This document shows, one piece after another, positions 18,744 through 31,054 of a stretch of 64,000 bases of DNA. The stretch spans positions 335,013-399,012 of the forward strand of contig JAWKTN010000010.1 in assembly GCA_041399065.1 (NCBI GenBank). The letters run 5' to 3'. The notes under the pieces were generated by a model. It was not told the origin of the DNA, ran no database searches, and was given only the letters and a program-made list of their open reading frames with translations. The position numbers were made by a program, and so were the translations under genes. Source of the DNA: JAGQPD01 sp020426865 (GTDB taxonomy: Bacteria; Planctomycetota; Planctomycetia; Pirellulales; Pirellulaceae). Each line of letters opens with the position of its first letter. The first letter of the stretch is position 1.

Positions 18744-19313
18744 TTAGGCTTCTTTGTTGTCGCTGGTACTGTCACCGGCGGGAGCTTCGGGCACGGCGTC
18801 CGCAGCAGGAGCTTCGGTCGGGGCCGTTTCAATCACGGCGCCTTCGCTGATCGTCGATCCACCGTCAACGATCACGCCACCACAACCGCCACCTGGGCAA
18901 CCCTGAACGACTTCGCCCGTCATGACCATTCCGCCGTCAGCATAAACAACCGAACCGCCGCAGCTGCTGCAGCCGGTGCTGACGATGGGCTCGCTATAGC
19001 TGACCGGGGCCGATGCTCCACAGCTGCTGCAGCCGGTGCTGACGACGGGAGCCGCATAGCTGACCGGAGCCGATACTCCACAGCTGCTGCAGCCGGTGCT
19101 TACGACCGGCGCCGAGCAAGTGCTGCATGACGATGCTGCCACAGCCGTGGCACAGGTCGCCTGAGCGCAAGTGCTGGTCTGGCAGCAACTGGTCGAGCAC
19201 GAAGCCGTGCGACAGCGGCGGCGGAACAATTGCGCATCCGCGTCTTGAGCGACGATCAGTTCGGCTCCGACAAACGCTACGAGCCCAACGATACCCAACA
19301 AGAATTGTTTCAT
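18744..19313 (-). CDS. Secreted Cys-rich tandem-repeat protein
   Basis: A 189-aa exported protein. ATG 19313 follows GGAGAGGGAGAAG. A signal peptide (LLGIVGLVAFVGAELIVA) is cleaved near residue 27 (ADA-QLF). Residues 34-66 are Cys-dense (RRRCRTASCSTSCCQTSTC). Residues 71-118 hold three STGCSSCG repeats of a 20-residue unit, followed by a Gly-rich segment with CPGGGCGG and an acidic Ala/Pro/Thr tail. Pairs of Cys in CSSC and CPGGGC spacing suggest disulfide cross-linking or metal binding at the cell surface. Related low-complexity Cys proteins are common in planctomycetes; the function is unknown. Confidence 0.75.
   Translation of the reverse strand: MKQFLLGIVGLVAFVGAELIVAQDADAQLFRRRCRTASCSTSCCQTSTCAQATCATAVAASSCSTCSAPVVSTGCSSCGVSAPVSYAAPVVSTGCSSCGASAPVSYSEPIVSTGCSSCGGSVVYADGGMVMTGEVVQGCPGGGCGGVIVDGGSTISEGAVIETAPTEAPAADAVPEAPAGDSTSDNKEA
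18961..19110. repeat. 60-bp in-frame tandem repeat
   Basis: Units begin at 18961, 19021 and 19081 with an exact 60-bp period and the shared opening CAGCTGCTGCAGCCGGTGCT. The first two are full length and the third is partial. They encode the STGCSSCG repeats of the Cys-rich protein. Confidence 0.95.
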
Positions 19314-19729
19314 CCGACTTCTCCCTCTCCAAAATAATATCTTTGTGTTGCCCATGGCGGGCAGTTCTCCAAGGACGTGCCCCCAGTCGTAAACTCATTC
19401 GGGCACTTGCCAACTCCCTGGAAACATAAACGTCCCACGTTGTTTGTCAATAAGGTACAACGATCGCGCAGACTTTACCGCCACACACTCGGCCGACACT
19501 CAGTGTCAAGCAGAAACAACCGCATTAAGTCTTTTTTTTCTTCTGTCGGCAAATTGGCTTTCTATTACTGCGTGTGTAGGACATAATCGAGTCGGATGCG
19601 GGTGTGGGCTGGCGAGGCATCGGGCGGAGTGGGGGGCATGTTGAGCGGGGACTTCAGGGACTAGTCACAAAAAAGCTTTTTAATATTTCCCTTTTGCTCG
19701 ATAAGGGAGAGGGGGAAGACGAGGGGAGT

Positions 19730-20896
19730 ATGCCGAACAGTGTCGAGAGAGTTGCGCGGGTGATGGCGGGAATTCCAAGTTCAAATGCATCGCTGTACCG
19801 CGAGATACGATTCTTGGTGGGGGATCCGGCGGCGATGGTGGAGTTGCCGATAGGAGGAGGCACCCAGCGGATGCTAATACTGCGGGACATTGAGATGGGG
19901 CGAGCGGCGCGGCATGCGCGGGTGGATCGCGTCCATTGTCCGGTGGACTTCACACCGAGTGACGGATTGTCGGGAGACCGTGAAACGGCGACAGCCCAAG
20001 CGGTTGCGGAATGCTTGCGACGCAACGATGTTACTCACGTTGTTGCCGATCGTTCCTTGCCGCTGATCTATGTCCATCAATTGCAGCAGGCTGGCATTTG
20101 GGTGGAGTGCGATCCGGAGTGGGGAGTGTTGGAAAGGCGGAGCAAGGATGCACAGGAGATTGTATGGTTGCGCGAGGCGCAGGCGACAACCGAAGGGGCG
20201 ATCGAAATGGCGTGCCGGATGGTCGCTCGGTCAACTGCTGCGGCCGACGGCAGTTTACAATACGACGGGGCGCCGCTCACGTCGGAGCGAATTCGAGCGG
20301 CGGTCAGTGTTTGGTTATTGGAGCGCGGGTACACGAATTCGCCGTCGATCATTGCGGGCGGTCCCGAAGGGGCGGACTGTCACAACTTGGGGCAGGGGAC
20401 GTTGCGAACCGGAACACCGGTAATCATCGACATCTTTCCACGTTGCGATGCAACTCGCTACCACGGCGACTGCACTCGGACAGTGGTTCATGGTGACGTC
20501 CCCGACGAGGTTCTTCAAATGCATGCAGCAGTGGTAGCCGCCAAGCAGATGGCAACACGAGCGTGTCGCGCGGGGGCGACGGGGGAGCATGTTCACGAGG
20601 CGACGGCAGCGGAGATGACGAGTCGCGGCTATCACATGGGACGTCCACCGGGCGACGCGTCGAAGGACTATTGCGGCATGCCGCATGGGACTGGGCATGG
20701 AATTGGGTTAGACGTCCATGAACCGCCGTTATTGGACCGGAGTGGACCGGTGTTGGTGGTAGGGGATGCGTTGACGATCGAACCGGGATTGTATTGCGAT
20801 GCAATTGGGGGTGTACGTGTGGAGGACATGGTGATTGTCACTGCCGACGGCTGCACGAATTTGAATCAACTTCCAGAAGGATTGGATTGGACCTAG
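19730..20896 (+). CDS. M24 family metallopeptidase (Xaa-Pro aminopeptidase-like)
   Basis: A 388-aa peptidase of the pita-bread fold. The dinuclear metal ligands are visible: Asp in PVIIDIFPRCDATRYHGDCTRT (two Asp), His in MPHGTGHGIGLDVHE, Glu in LTIEPGLY and Glu in GGVRVEDMV. The N-terminal half is the creatinase-like accessory domain. It should remove an N-terminal residue next to proline or a related substrate in the cytosol. ATG 19730 is preceded by GAGGGGAG; the longer frame from 19604 is unsupported. It stands alone upstream of carB. Confidence 0.9.
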   Translation: MPNSVERVARVMAGIPSSNASLYREIRFLVGDPAAMVELPIGGGTQRMLILRDIEMGRAARHARVDRVHCPVDFTPSDGLSGDRETATAQAVAECLRRNDVTHVVADRSLPLIYVHQLQQAGIWVECDPEWGVLERRSKDAQEIVWLREAQATTEGAIEMACRMVARSTAAADGSLQYDGAPLTSERIRAAVSVWLLERGYTNSPSIIAGGPEGADCHNLGQGTLRTGTPVIIDIFPRCDATRYHGDCTRTVVHGDVPDEVLQMHAAVVAAKQMATRACRAGATGEHVHEATAAEMTSRGYHMGRPPGDASKDYCGMPHGTGHGIGLDVHEPPLLDRSGPVLVVGDALTIEPGLYCDAIGGVRVEDMVIVTADGCTNLNQLPEGLDWT

Positions 20897-21141
20897 GTCG
20901 CCCCTACGGACCGACTTCGGATGGCAGCGACGGCGTCTGAGCGGGTTGGGGCGTGATTATTGCGGCAGAGCGGCCACTTTTCTCGGCTTGCGGTGGGGCC
21001 CGTTCGCGGCGGGTTAATTTTTTGGTTACCGCTTGAGGAAATACCTGCCAACGTGCTACGCTGGGGAGATTTTACCCACGGCGTATTATTGTATGCGCTG
21101 ATGGCATCGAGCTGGAAAACCTACCGGAGAAGACTGTACCC

Positions 21142-24396
<3,255 letters not shown>

Positions 24397-24514
24397 CGCC
24401 AACCGACGATCGTGGCGCACTATTTGCTACAAAATTTACTGCTGCGGTGCTGTATACCGGACACGGCTTTCGTGTACTTTCCGGAAAACAGCCCGTACCA
24501 AGGAGCATCGCCTC

Positions 24515-25453
24515 ATGAAACGATTCCAACGGATCCTGGCCGCCGTCGATCTTTCCGAAGCAGATCGGTTCGTTGCCGACGATCTCAACGCGCATGCTCG
24601 CCAAATTGTCGACGACGCAATTTGGCTTGCCCGTACGGGCGGGGCAACCATTCGCTTTGCGTACGTTGTCGACTCGCCACTGTTGCAACATATCGTCGAT
24701 GAGGAACAAGAAGGAAGGCTGCCGGAAGGCTGCGAGGTGGTGAGCGAAAATGCACATGAGCGGCTGCAGATGTTGGTCGATGAGGCGAAGGCGCAGGGGG
24801 TGAAGGCGGACAAGGTATTGCGGTTTGGCAAAACGTGGGTTCAGCTGGTGCGGGAGGTATTGCAGAATCCGGTCGACGTTACGATCGCGGGTACACGGCG
24901 ACTGGGACCGCTTCGGGCGGCGTTCATGGGGAGCACATCGCTAAAGTTATTGCGAAAATGCCCTTCTCCCGTCTGGATCACCAAGCCCCGGGGTGGGACG
25001 GGGCTACGATCGATCCTGGTCGCGCACGACTTGACCGACGTTGGCACATCGGCGCTCGGAATTGGTGCCGAGCTCGCTCAAATGCACGACGCACGGTTGA
25101 CGGTGGTGCACGTCTTGGAACACCACAGCGGCAACGTCGTTCTTCCTCCACCTTGCACCGAGGCGGATATCGCGGCGGCACGTGCCGCGGCCGAGCAGCG
25201 AATTGCGACGGAATTGGCGTATTACCCGACAAGACGGCCCGTCGATGTGGAGATCATAGTGGGACACGCCGCGGAAGGGATTTTGGAATCCATTGCCAAG
25301 GGCAACGTCGACCTGGCGGTAATGGGGACTGTCGCCCGCACCGGAATCCGGGGAATTGTCATGGGAAACACAGCAGAGATGGTACTACCACAGGTACCGT
25401 GTTCGGTGTTGGCCATCAAGCCATCCGACTTCATTTGCCCTTTAGCGACGTAA
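24515..25453 (+). CDS. Tandem-domain universal stress protein
   Basis: A 312-aa cytosolic protein made of two UspA domains. Domain one runs from FQRILAAVDLSEADRF to about residue 160; domain two begins at LRSILVAHDLTDVGTSAL and ends with the nucleotide-binding-type block VMGTVARTGIRGIVMGNTAEMVL followed by VPCSVLAIKP. The second domain keeps the G-x2-G-x9-G-[S/T] pattern of ATP-binding Usp proteins. ATG 24515 has AAGGAG 9 bp upstream. It follows carB by about 120 bp and its 3' end overlaps the convergent hypothetical gene by 12 bp. Confidence 0.9.
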   Translation: MKRFQRILAAVDLSEADRFVADDLNAHARQIVDDAIWLARTGGATIRFAYVVDSPLLQHIVDEEQEGRLPEGCEVVSENAHERLQMLVDEAKAQGVKADKVLRFGKTWVQLVREVLQNPVDVTIAGTRRLGPLRAAFMGSTSLKLLRKCPSPVWITKPRGGTGLRSILVAHDLTDVGTSALGIGAELAQMHDARLTVVHVLEHHSGNVVLPPPCTEADIAAARAAAEQRIATELAYYPTRRPVDVEIIVGHAAEGILESIAKGNVDLAVMGTVARTGIRGIVMGNTAEMVLPQVPCSVLAIKPSDFICPLAT

Positions 25454-28165
25454 TGGCTGAAGTTTCTGGGCAACATTGGGGGGCGTTGAACTGTCGGCCT
25501 CGGTCACGGCCAATCCGATCCATCCGTCGCGGACAACAAACTGTCCGATCTGCAGGCCTTTTGTCGCCGGATGGTTGGCCACAGCAGGAGGGAGGAGAGG
25601 AATGGGGCGATGGCGTGACAAGGCCTTGGTAAAGATCGCTCGTAGTGCCACACGGTCGCCCAATCGCAGTCGCTGCCCGTCCAAACCAATCGTTTCCTCA
25701 CGCTGTAACGTGGCGCTCATTCCGTTGGCAACGGGGGCGTAGTCGGCGGACACGATGAAATCTCGCCAATGTTTAGCGCCATCGGTCAGTTCCGCGATAG
25801 AAAGGACCAGCGAGACGCGACCGTCTTTACAAGAAATCGAAATGGGGCGTTCGTCGGCCAGTCGAATTTGGATTCCTTCCGGGACTTCCTCCAGCATCGA
25901 TTCGTCCAAGCCGTCCACGCGTTCAATCACCTTGCGTAACATTTCGTCCAATTTCATGGTGCGTCCGGCCAGCCCCAGCTGTTCGACCAGGTTGTTGACC
26001 GCCGATTGGTGAATTTGCAGGCTCATGACACTATCGGCAGCGGCCAAGGGTCGAGCGGTATGGGCTGCCAGTTGGTAGTCAGTGGCCAGTCGACAACGGA
26101 TGATTGCACGGTCCTCCGTCGTGCGCATTTCCACGGCGGTTGGATCGAGCGAGAGTGCCTGCAATGGTTCCAGAAGTTTTTCGCGCATCTTCTGTTGAGC
26201 CACGAACACCTGTTCTTGAACTCGCTGGTCGATTTGCTCTTGCGCCTGTTTGGTCACTTTTCTTTCGAACAGACGACGTGCGAGGAAGCGATGTTTGTCG
26301 TGTTCCTGCCGCGCGATGTCTCGGACAATTGTCCCAAGCAGTGGAAACCCGTCAAACTCGGTACGGACTCCGTTCAGCCGCGTATTGGCTTGAGCGACGG
26401 CGTCGGTATTGCCAATCCGCATGCCCCGTTCGTCCATCAAGAACACTTTCTCGGCGAAGTAGTGTGACAAACCGCGATTGAATAGCGTGACAGGTCCCTT
26501 GCGAGCGTGCGTATCAGCCCGTACGGTTCCGGACGCTTCGAGTCGCATCCGCAATCTTCGCGCATCCGGCAGCAACCGTACTCGGACGCGCGCCATGGCA
26601 CGACTGTTGCCACGCACTTCCGCTCCCATCAATGTGTCTGCGACGGGTTGGGTGTAATCCTGTTCGTTGGGCATGATGCGATTAATAAAGTCCTCGCTCA
26701 CCGACAGTCGCACATTCGCATTGCGATAGTGGGTTCCCAAGTACTCGCCCAATTGCGATTGTGTTTCCTGTGACGACCACCTGAGGGCGTTCCAGGCATC
26801 GGAAACATCACGCGCGTGCTGCGAGTCCTGCTTCGCTTCGAACTGCTCGACATTCAACAGCAACTCATCGACGATAATCGGTTCATCGGACCAGACCCGC
26901 AGCACCGTGCGCAACTCCGTCAATGGCGGCGAATTGAAGAATCGGGCAATCTGCGGGTCCGCCGAGGTGTTTCGCATGCGATCCAGAATGCGGCGGGCAA
27001 CCAGCCGACGCGTCTGGGTGTCCTGCGCATCCGCACTGACAGTCAGCGACTGCAATTCATCCAACATCAAGAACACCGTCCATGTTTCCGCATGCGAGCT
27101 GCCAGCGATCTTCGTTCGGACGCCATCGACAGCGATCGCCATGTGACGCAGCTTCGCCTGTTCGTCTCCCAGCACGGTGGGGCCGGCGTGCCCGAGGTGA
27201 CTGCGATGCACGAACTGCCACACGCCCAGTCGCCGCTGTAGTGAATAGGCAGCTTGTCGCACTCGCGTTTGAAATTCTGGATCGATGTTCGGCGGAATTT
27301 CCGGCCGCGACAGAACCTGCAGATGGGCAAGCAGAATCCCCAGCTTTGGGTCGGACCAGTTCGTTGTCGCCACGAGCTCCTTTACCGCCGACAATGCCGA
27401 CGTAGCCCACGGCGAGTTGTATGGGGGGGCGGTGAGCACTTCAAGTTCTGACAGGAGTGCCGTCGGTTCGGCCCAGTTTGCACGATTCTCCTCCGTCACC
27501 GTTGCTGGCCCTTCCGATACTGGGCCCACATTCGTGGTTGAGTGCGTCTCCGTCGTGGCGTCCACAACCGTTGCATCGCCTGCCACTATGTTTGCGGCGG
27601 GCAGATCGTCCTCCTCCCATTGGTAGGGAGGAACTGGCGATGGCGCAGGATACACACTGGCAAATGACGGCGAACCGGTCAGCAATTCGAACGGGCTGGC
27701 GACGCTACGTGCGGAAGCGGCCTGAAACAAAGTTGGGTCAATCCGCACGGTCCCCCGCGTCGTCTGGCGACCAATTGCTTCGTCGAGTGGTTGCTTTACA
27801 GTCAGCAGGTATTCGTGAAAATGCTTGTCGACTTCAGCGACGACATCATTGTCGGATTTGGGACGGCTATCGAACGCCATCAGGTCCTTAGGCGCTTGCA
27901 GTCGTCGCGTTGGTGCCATCGACTCGTCGTCGACCCGCACGGTCGTACCGTAAGGCGTTGTGAGTCGATAGTAGAGGTAGCCCGGACAGTTGGAGATTGA
28001 GACTTTTGTCGACGAAAACTCCGCCGCGAATCCAATTCCAATCGCCCGTGCCAAAAACGAGACCACCAATATCGAGATGAGGGTCGCGGTGAACTGGTTT
28101 GCCAAAAAATACACACGTGCTTTGTTACTCACGGCCGTCTCCCTGGCCAATGCCCTCAGGCCCAT
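25442..28165 (-). CDS. Large membrane-anchored hypothetical protein
   Basis: A 907-aa protein that I cannot place in a named family. ATG 28165 gives an N-terminal membrane anchor or uncleaved signal (FTATLISILVVSFLARAIGIGFAA), so most of the chain should be periplasmic. The rest is soluble and mixed: an acidic Thr/Val-rich linker at roughly 190-240, helical stretches rich in Leu/Arg in the middle (e.g. EVRGNSRAMARVRVRLLPDARRL reduced here to ARVRVRLLPDARRL), and a C-terminal part with repeated beta segments (RDGWIGLAVTEADS). No cysteine pairs or catalytic motif stand out. It overlaps the 3' end of the Usp gene by 12 bp. Confidence 0.7.
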   Translation of the reverse strand: MGLRALARETAVSNKARVYFLANQFTATLISILVVSFLARAIGIGFAAEFSSTKVSISNCPGYLYYRLTTPYGTTVRVDDESMAPTRRLQAPKDLMAFDSRPKSDNDVVAEVDKHFHEYLLTVKQPLDEAIGRQTTRGTVRIDPTLFQAASARSVASPFELLTGSPSFASVYPAPSPVPPYQWEEDDLPAANIVAGDATVVDATTETHSTTNVGPVSEGPATVTEENRANWAEPTALLSELEVLTAPPYNSPWATSALSAVKELVATTNWSDPKLGILLAHLQVLSRPEIPPNIDPEFQTRVRQAAYSLQRRLGVWQFVHRSHLGHAGPTVLGDEQAKLRHMAIAVDGVRTKIAGSSHAETWTVFLMLDELQSLTVSADAQDTQTRRLVARRILDRMRNTSADPQIARFFNSPPLTELRTVLRVWSDEPIIVDELLLNVEQFEAKQDSQHARDVSDAWNALRWSSQETQSQLGEYLGTHYRNANVRLSVSEDFINRIMPNEQDYTQPVADTLMGAEVRGNSRAMARVRVRLLPDARRLRMRLEASGTVRADTHARKGPVTLFNRGLSHYFAEKVFLMDERGMRIGNTDAVAQANTRLNGVRTEFDGFPLLGTIVRDIARQEHDKHRFLARRLFERKVTKQAQEQIDQRVQEQVFVAQQKMREKLLEPLQALSLDPTAVEMRTTEDRAIIRCRLATDYQLAAHTARPLAAADSVMSLQIHQSAVNNLVEQLGLAGRTMKLDEMLRKVIERVDGLDESMLEEVPEGIQIRLADERPISISCKDGRVSLVLSIAELTDGAKHWRDFIVSADYAPVANGMSATLQREETIGLDGQRLRLGDRVALRAIFTKALSRHRPIPLLPPAVANHPATKGLQIGQFVVRDGWIGLAVTEADSSTPPNVAQKLQPLRR

Positions 28166-28328
28166 TCTATTCCATGGGCCTTCCAATCCAACGAACTCCC
28201 TTCCACAAAGATCGGTATCCACGTGCAATCAAATGGAACGTGATTGCCAGCACGTTGGCGCAGCTCGCACTACAAGCGGGAATATGTAGCAAATATCCCG
28301 ATTACCGCAATCACGAAAACCGCAATCA

Positions 28329-28691
28329 TTATGGCTGAAGTACCGTGTCTTCGTGCTCGTAGCCTGGAGCACACGTGCAGAGGAACTTGAGAGTTTCCTG
28401 TCCGGTGTTCGTGATCTGATGCAAAGCACCGGGGGGAATCGCGATTGCATCGCCGGGGGACACATTGCGAGTTAGTCCGTCGATCATCATGAGAGCCGTT
28501 CCCTGGAGAATATAGTATATCTCTTCCGTTACCGGATGATAGTGCGGCGTCGTAGACGCACCCACCGGTAATCGAGCTTCCGCCAGGCTCTGCTGCCGTA
28601 TACACGAGTTGCGATGTGCCAACAGCTCGCGGATTTCCGATCCGTCGGCCGTGATAAAGGGCTTCACGTCATTGACATTGATCACATCCAT
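28329..28691 (-). CDS. Small cupin-domain protein
   Basis: A 120-aa single-domain cupin. The first cupin motif is PHYHPVTEEIYYILQG (two His and a Glu as metal ligands) and the second is PGDAIAIPPGALHQITN (third His). The length matches stand-alone cupin_2 proteins, which bind a metal and act as small isomerases, dioxygenases or sensors; the substrate is unknown. ATG 28691 is preceded by AGGA; the longer frame to 28841 would overlap rsmD. It follows rsmD by 32 bp on the same strand and is probably co-transcribed. Confidence 0.88.
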   Translation of the reverse strand: MDVINVNDVKPFITADGSEIRELLAHRNSCIRQQSLAEARLPVGASTTPHYHPVTEEIYYILQGTALMMIDGLTRNVSPGDAIAIPPGALHQITNTGQETLKFLCTCAPGYEHEDTVLQP

Positions 28692-28723
28692 TTTGAATCC
28701 TGGCTCCCTGTGGCTAATTCGTT

Positions 28724-29353
28724 TTACTCGCTGCGCGAGGTCGCCGGTGTACGATGAATGGCAATCACCGCTGGCGAATACGCGCGCACGTCCCAGCGCT
28801 CGGCAGATGGAAGCATATTTGTGTCCCAGAGACTGTCGCACTCTACTACGAACAGGCTCCGGTCAGGTATCGATTGCATCAGCGAGCCAATAAGCGCGAG
28901 CATGTCGGTGGTCCGCTCGTGATACAATCGGTATGGGGGAGAGCAGAAGATGGAACACGGGCTTCCCGACAGATCGGGCAATTGTCGGGACCAGAAAAAC
29001 GTGTCACCAGCAAACACCGTCACGCGTTCTTGCACGTTCAAGCTGGCGGCATTCTCCTCCAGCAGCCGCGCCGTGGGGAAGTGCCGTTCGATTGCCAGAA
29101 TCTGCTCGGCCCCACGGCTAAGCGCCTCAAACGACAAGGCCCCGGTACCCGCGAAGAGGTCGATGACGTGGGTCCCCACGACATCGGTCCCGATCAAGTT
29201 GAACATCGCTTCGCGAACCCGTTCTTTCATCGGGCGAGTCCGGCTGTCGCCTGAATAACGGATCTTGCGACCTCGCAACTGCCCCCCGATAATGCGCAAG
29301 TCGGAACCGATATTTTTTTCAGAACCGATATTTTTTCCCGATTTCTTGCCCAT
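28724..29353 (-). CDS. rsmD: 16S rRNA (guanine-966-N2)-methyltransferase
   Basis: A SAM-dependent methyltransferase that modifies G966 of 16S rRNA in the 30S subunit. The family pattern is clear: LRIIGGQLRGRKI, then TRPMKERVREAMFNLI, the SAM-binding VIDLFAGTGALSFEALSRGA, and the catalytic-loop motif SPPY (usually DPPY, here CSPPYRLY). The first codons are Lys-rich and contain an 18-bp tandem repeat. The start is uncertain: ATG 29353 gives 209 aa; a TTG at 29398 would add 15 residues. The cupin gene follows 32 bp downstream. Confidence 0.88.
   Translation of the reverse strand: MGKKSGKNIGSEKNIGSDLRIIGGQLRGRKIRYSGDSRTRPMKERVREAMFNLIGTDVVGTHVIDLFAGTGALSFEALSRGAEQILAIERHFPTARLLEENAASLNVQERVTVFAGDTFFWSRQLPDLSGSPCSIFCSPPYRLYHERTTDMLALIGSLMQSIPDRSLFVVECDSLWDTNMLPSAERWDVRAYSPAVIAIHRTPATSRSE
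29304..29339. repeat. 18-bp tandem repeat at the start of rsmD
   Basis: Two adjacent near-identical units beginning GAACCGATATTTTTT (29304-29321, 29322-29339). They are in frame and give KNIGSEKNIGS in the rsmD product. Confidence 0.85.
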
Positions 29354-29522
29354 TCCCACCGATCGTCGCGGATAGACGCCACGACCACGTCCCGCCAAAA
29401 TTGCACGCTGTGACCCATTTCGCTGTGAGCAGCGTATGGTATTTTGTTATGCTAACCTAGCGATATCGAGTGTAAACATCAAGGCAAAACGAGCCAATTC
29501 CGAAATGACGGAGGATACGTAT

Positions 29523-29567
29523 ATGTCGAACAGGACTATGTCGAAGAGAACTATGTCGAAGAGAACT
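29523..29567. repeat. 15-bp tandem repeat, three copies
   Basis: ATGTCGAAGAGAACT-type units at 29523-29537, 29538-29552 and 29553-29567, in frame (MSxRT). Each unit begins with ATG, so there are three possible start codons; only the first is well spaced from the GGAGG. Confidence 0.9.
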
Positions 29568-30971
29568 GTTTCTTGGGCACTTTGCACTTTATTATCTGTA
29601 GCCCCCGTGTCCTACGCTCTTGCTCAGGACGAAGGGGCAACCGAGACCAATTCGGAAGCGACCGCTACTTCGACCGAAGCGTCGAGCGACTCTAGCGAAA
29701 ACGCCGCCGAGGCAACGGGCGAATCCGACGATTCCCCGGCTGAATCGGCAACAGCTTCAGACGTGGAGACGACGGAGACGGTAGAAGCCGAAACCGAAGC
29801 AACGGCATCAACCGAGCCAACGGCATCAACCGAGCCAACGGCGTCGGCATCAGCAACAGACAACGGCACCGAGGATACCCAGGCCGGATCAGAGGGCACC
29901 GAGCCGCCGAAGCCCGCCGCGCCGGCTCCCGACGCCGATCTCCCGACCGGCGATGCCAAGCAGCAATTTGCCGCCACGTTTGCCAAGTGGAGGGATCTGC
30001 TCGTTGCGTTGCGCGAGTTGCAGGCGGAGTATTCGATCGCGGAAGACGAACAACTGGAAGGACTGGAAAAACGCTGGGAAGAGAAGATCGCTGCCGGCAA
30101 TGCCCTGGCAGAAGACCTGCGTCGCGATGCGATCGCCGCATATCGCGCCGACCCAGAAGGGGACCGCGAGCTGACAAAGTTGCTCGTATCGATGACCAAG
30201 GACGACTATGAGGCGGACCAATATAGCCGCTCCGTCGAGATCGGACAATTGCTATCGGACAACAACTGTTTTGTGCGTGAAGTAAACGACATTACTGGCA
30301 AAGCCGCGTTCGGGATGGACAACTTCGACTTGGCGGAGCAGTACTTGAACAAGGCCGAGGAATTGGGTGTCCTATCCGACGAAGGACGCAATTTGATCGC
30401 GGAAATCCCCGAATACAAGGAGTTCTGGAAGACGGAACAGGAGCTTCGCGAGAAGGAAGCACTGACGAATGATTTGCCTCGCGTGAAAATGACAACCAGC
30501 GAGGGGGAAATCATCATTGAACTTTTTGAGAACGAGGCCCCCGACACTGTGGGCAACTTTATCAGCCTCGTCGAAAAAGGATACTACGATGGTCTGATCT
30601 TTCACCGCGTACTTCCGGGGTTTATGGCTCAAGGTGGCGATCCGGACGGCAACGGCTCCGGTGGCCCTGGATATCGGATCTATTGCGAGTGCGACTTGCC
30701 AAATCACCGCAATCATTTCCAGGGTTCGTTGAGCATGGCACACGCGGGCAAAGACTCAGGGGGATCGCAATTCTTCTTGACCTTCCGTCCGACCCCGCAC
30801 TTGAATGGCAAGCACACGGTATTCGGTCGAGTGATCGAGGGCTTGGACGTCTTACCAAAACTGCATCGGATCGATCCCGAGAAGAACAGCGACATGGAGC
30901 CATCAAAGATCGTCCGTGCCGAAGTCCTTCGCAAACGCGAACACGAATATCGCCCGAACAAAGTGCAATAA
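29523..30971 (+). CDS. Secreted cyclophilin-type peptidyl-prolyl isomerase with low-complexity linker
   Basis: A 482-aa exported PPIase. ATG 29523 has GGAGG 8 bp upstream. The first 15 residues are MSNRT/MSKRT repeats before a signal peptide (SWALCTLLSVAPVSYALA-QDE). Residues about 30-150 form an acidic Thr/Ser/Ala/Glu-rich linker. A helical domain follows (FAKWRDLLVALRELQAEYS), then a cyclophilin domain from about residue 318: IIIELFENEAPDTVGNFISL, GLIFHRVLPGFMAQGGD, FQGSLSMAHAG, GSQFFLT and HTVFGRVIEG. It should speed proline isomerisation in exported proteins. The helical domain may bind clients or the cell wall (inference). Confidence 0.9.
   Translation: MSNRTMSKRTMSKRTVSWALCTLLSVAPVSYALAQDEGATETNSEATATSTEASSDSSENAAEATGESDDSPAESATASDVETTETVEAETEATASTEPTASTEPTASASATDNGTEDTQAGSEGTEPPKPAAPAPDADLPTGDAKQQFAATFAKWRDLLVALRELQAEYSIAEDEQLEGLEKRWEEKIAAGNALAEDLRRDAIAAYRADPEGDRELTKLLVSMTKDDYEADQYSRSVEIGQLLSDNNCFVREVNDITGKAAFGMDNFDLAEQYLNKAEELGVLSDEGRNLIAEIPEYKEFWKTEQELREKEALTNDLPRVKMTTSEGEIIIELFENEAPDTVGNFISLVEKGYYDGLIFHRVLPGFMAQGGDPDGNGSGGPGYRIYCECDLPNHRNHFQGSLSMAHAGKDSGGSQFFLTFRPTPHLNGKHTVFGRVIEGLDVLPKLHRIDPEKNSDMEPSKIVRAEVLRKREHEYRPNKVQ
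29804..29839. repeat. Exact 18-bp tandem repeat
   Basis: GGCATCAACCGAGCCAAC occurs twice in direct succession (29804-29821, 29822-29839), in frame in the acidic linker of the cyclophilin gene (ASTEPT repeats). Confidence 0.9.
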
Positions 30972-30983
30972 ACGAGTGCGATC

Positions 30984-31016
30984 AGGGCGCGCCATGACCA
31001 CCAGATGGGGCGCCCT
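30984..31016. terminator. Bidirectional terminator-like hairpin
   Basis: AGGGCGC (30984-30990) pairs with GCGCCCT (31010-31016), and further G/C pairs extend inward, followed by TTTGT. It sits between the convergent cyclophilin and mutY genes and could end both transcripts. Confidence 0.55.
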
Positions 31017-31054
31017 TTGTACTTCATATCCCGTAGGTCCTGTTCGGTCCCTAT

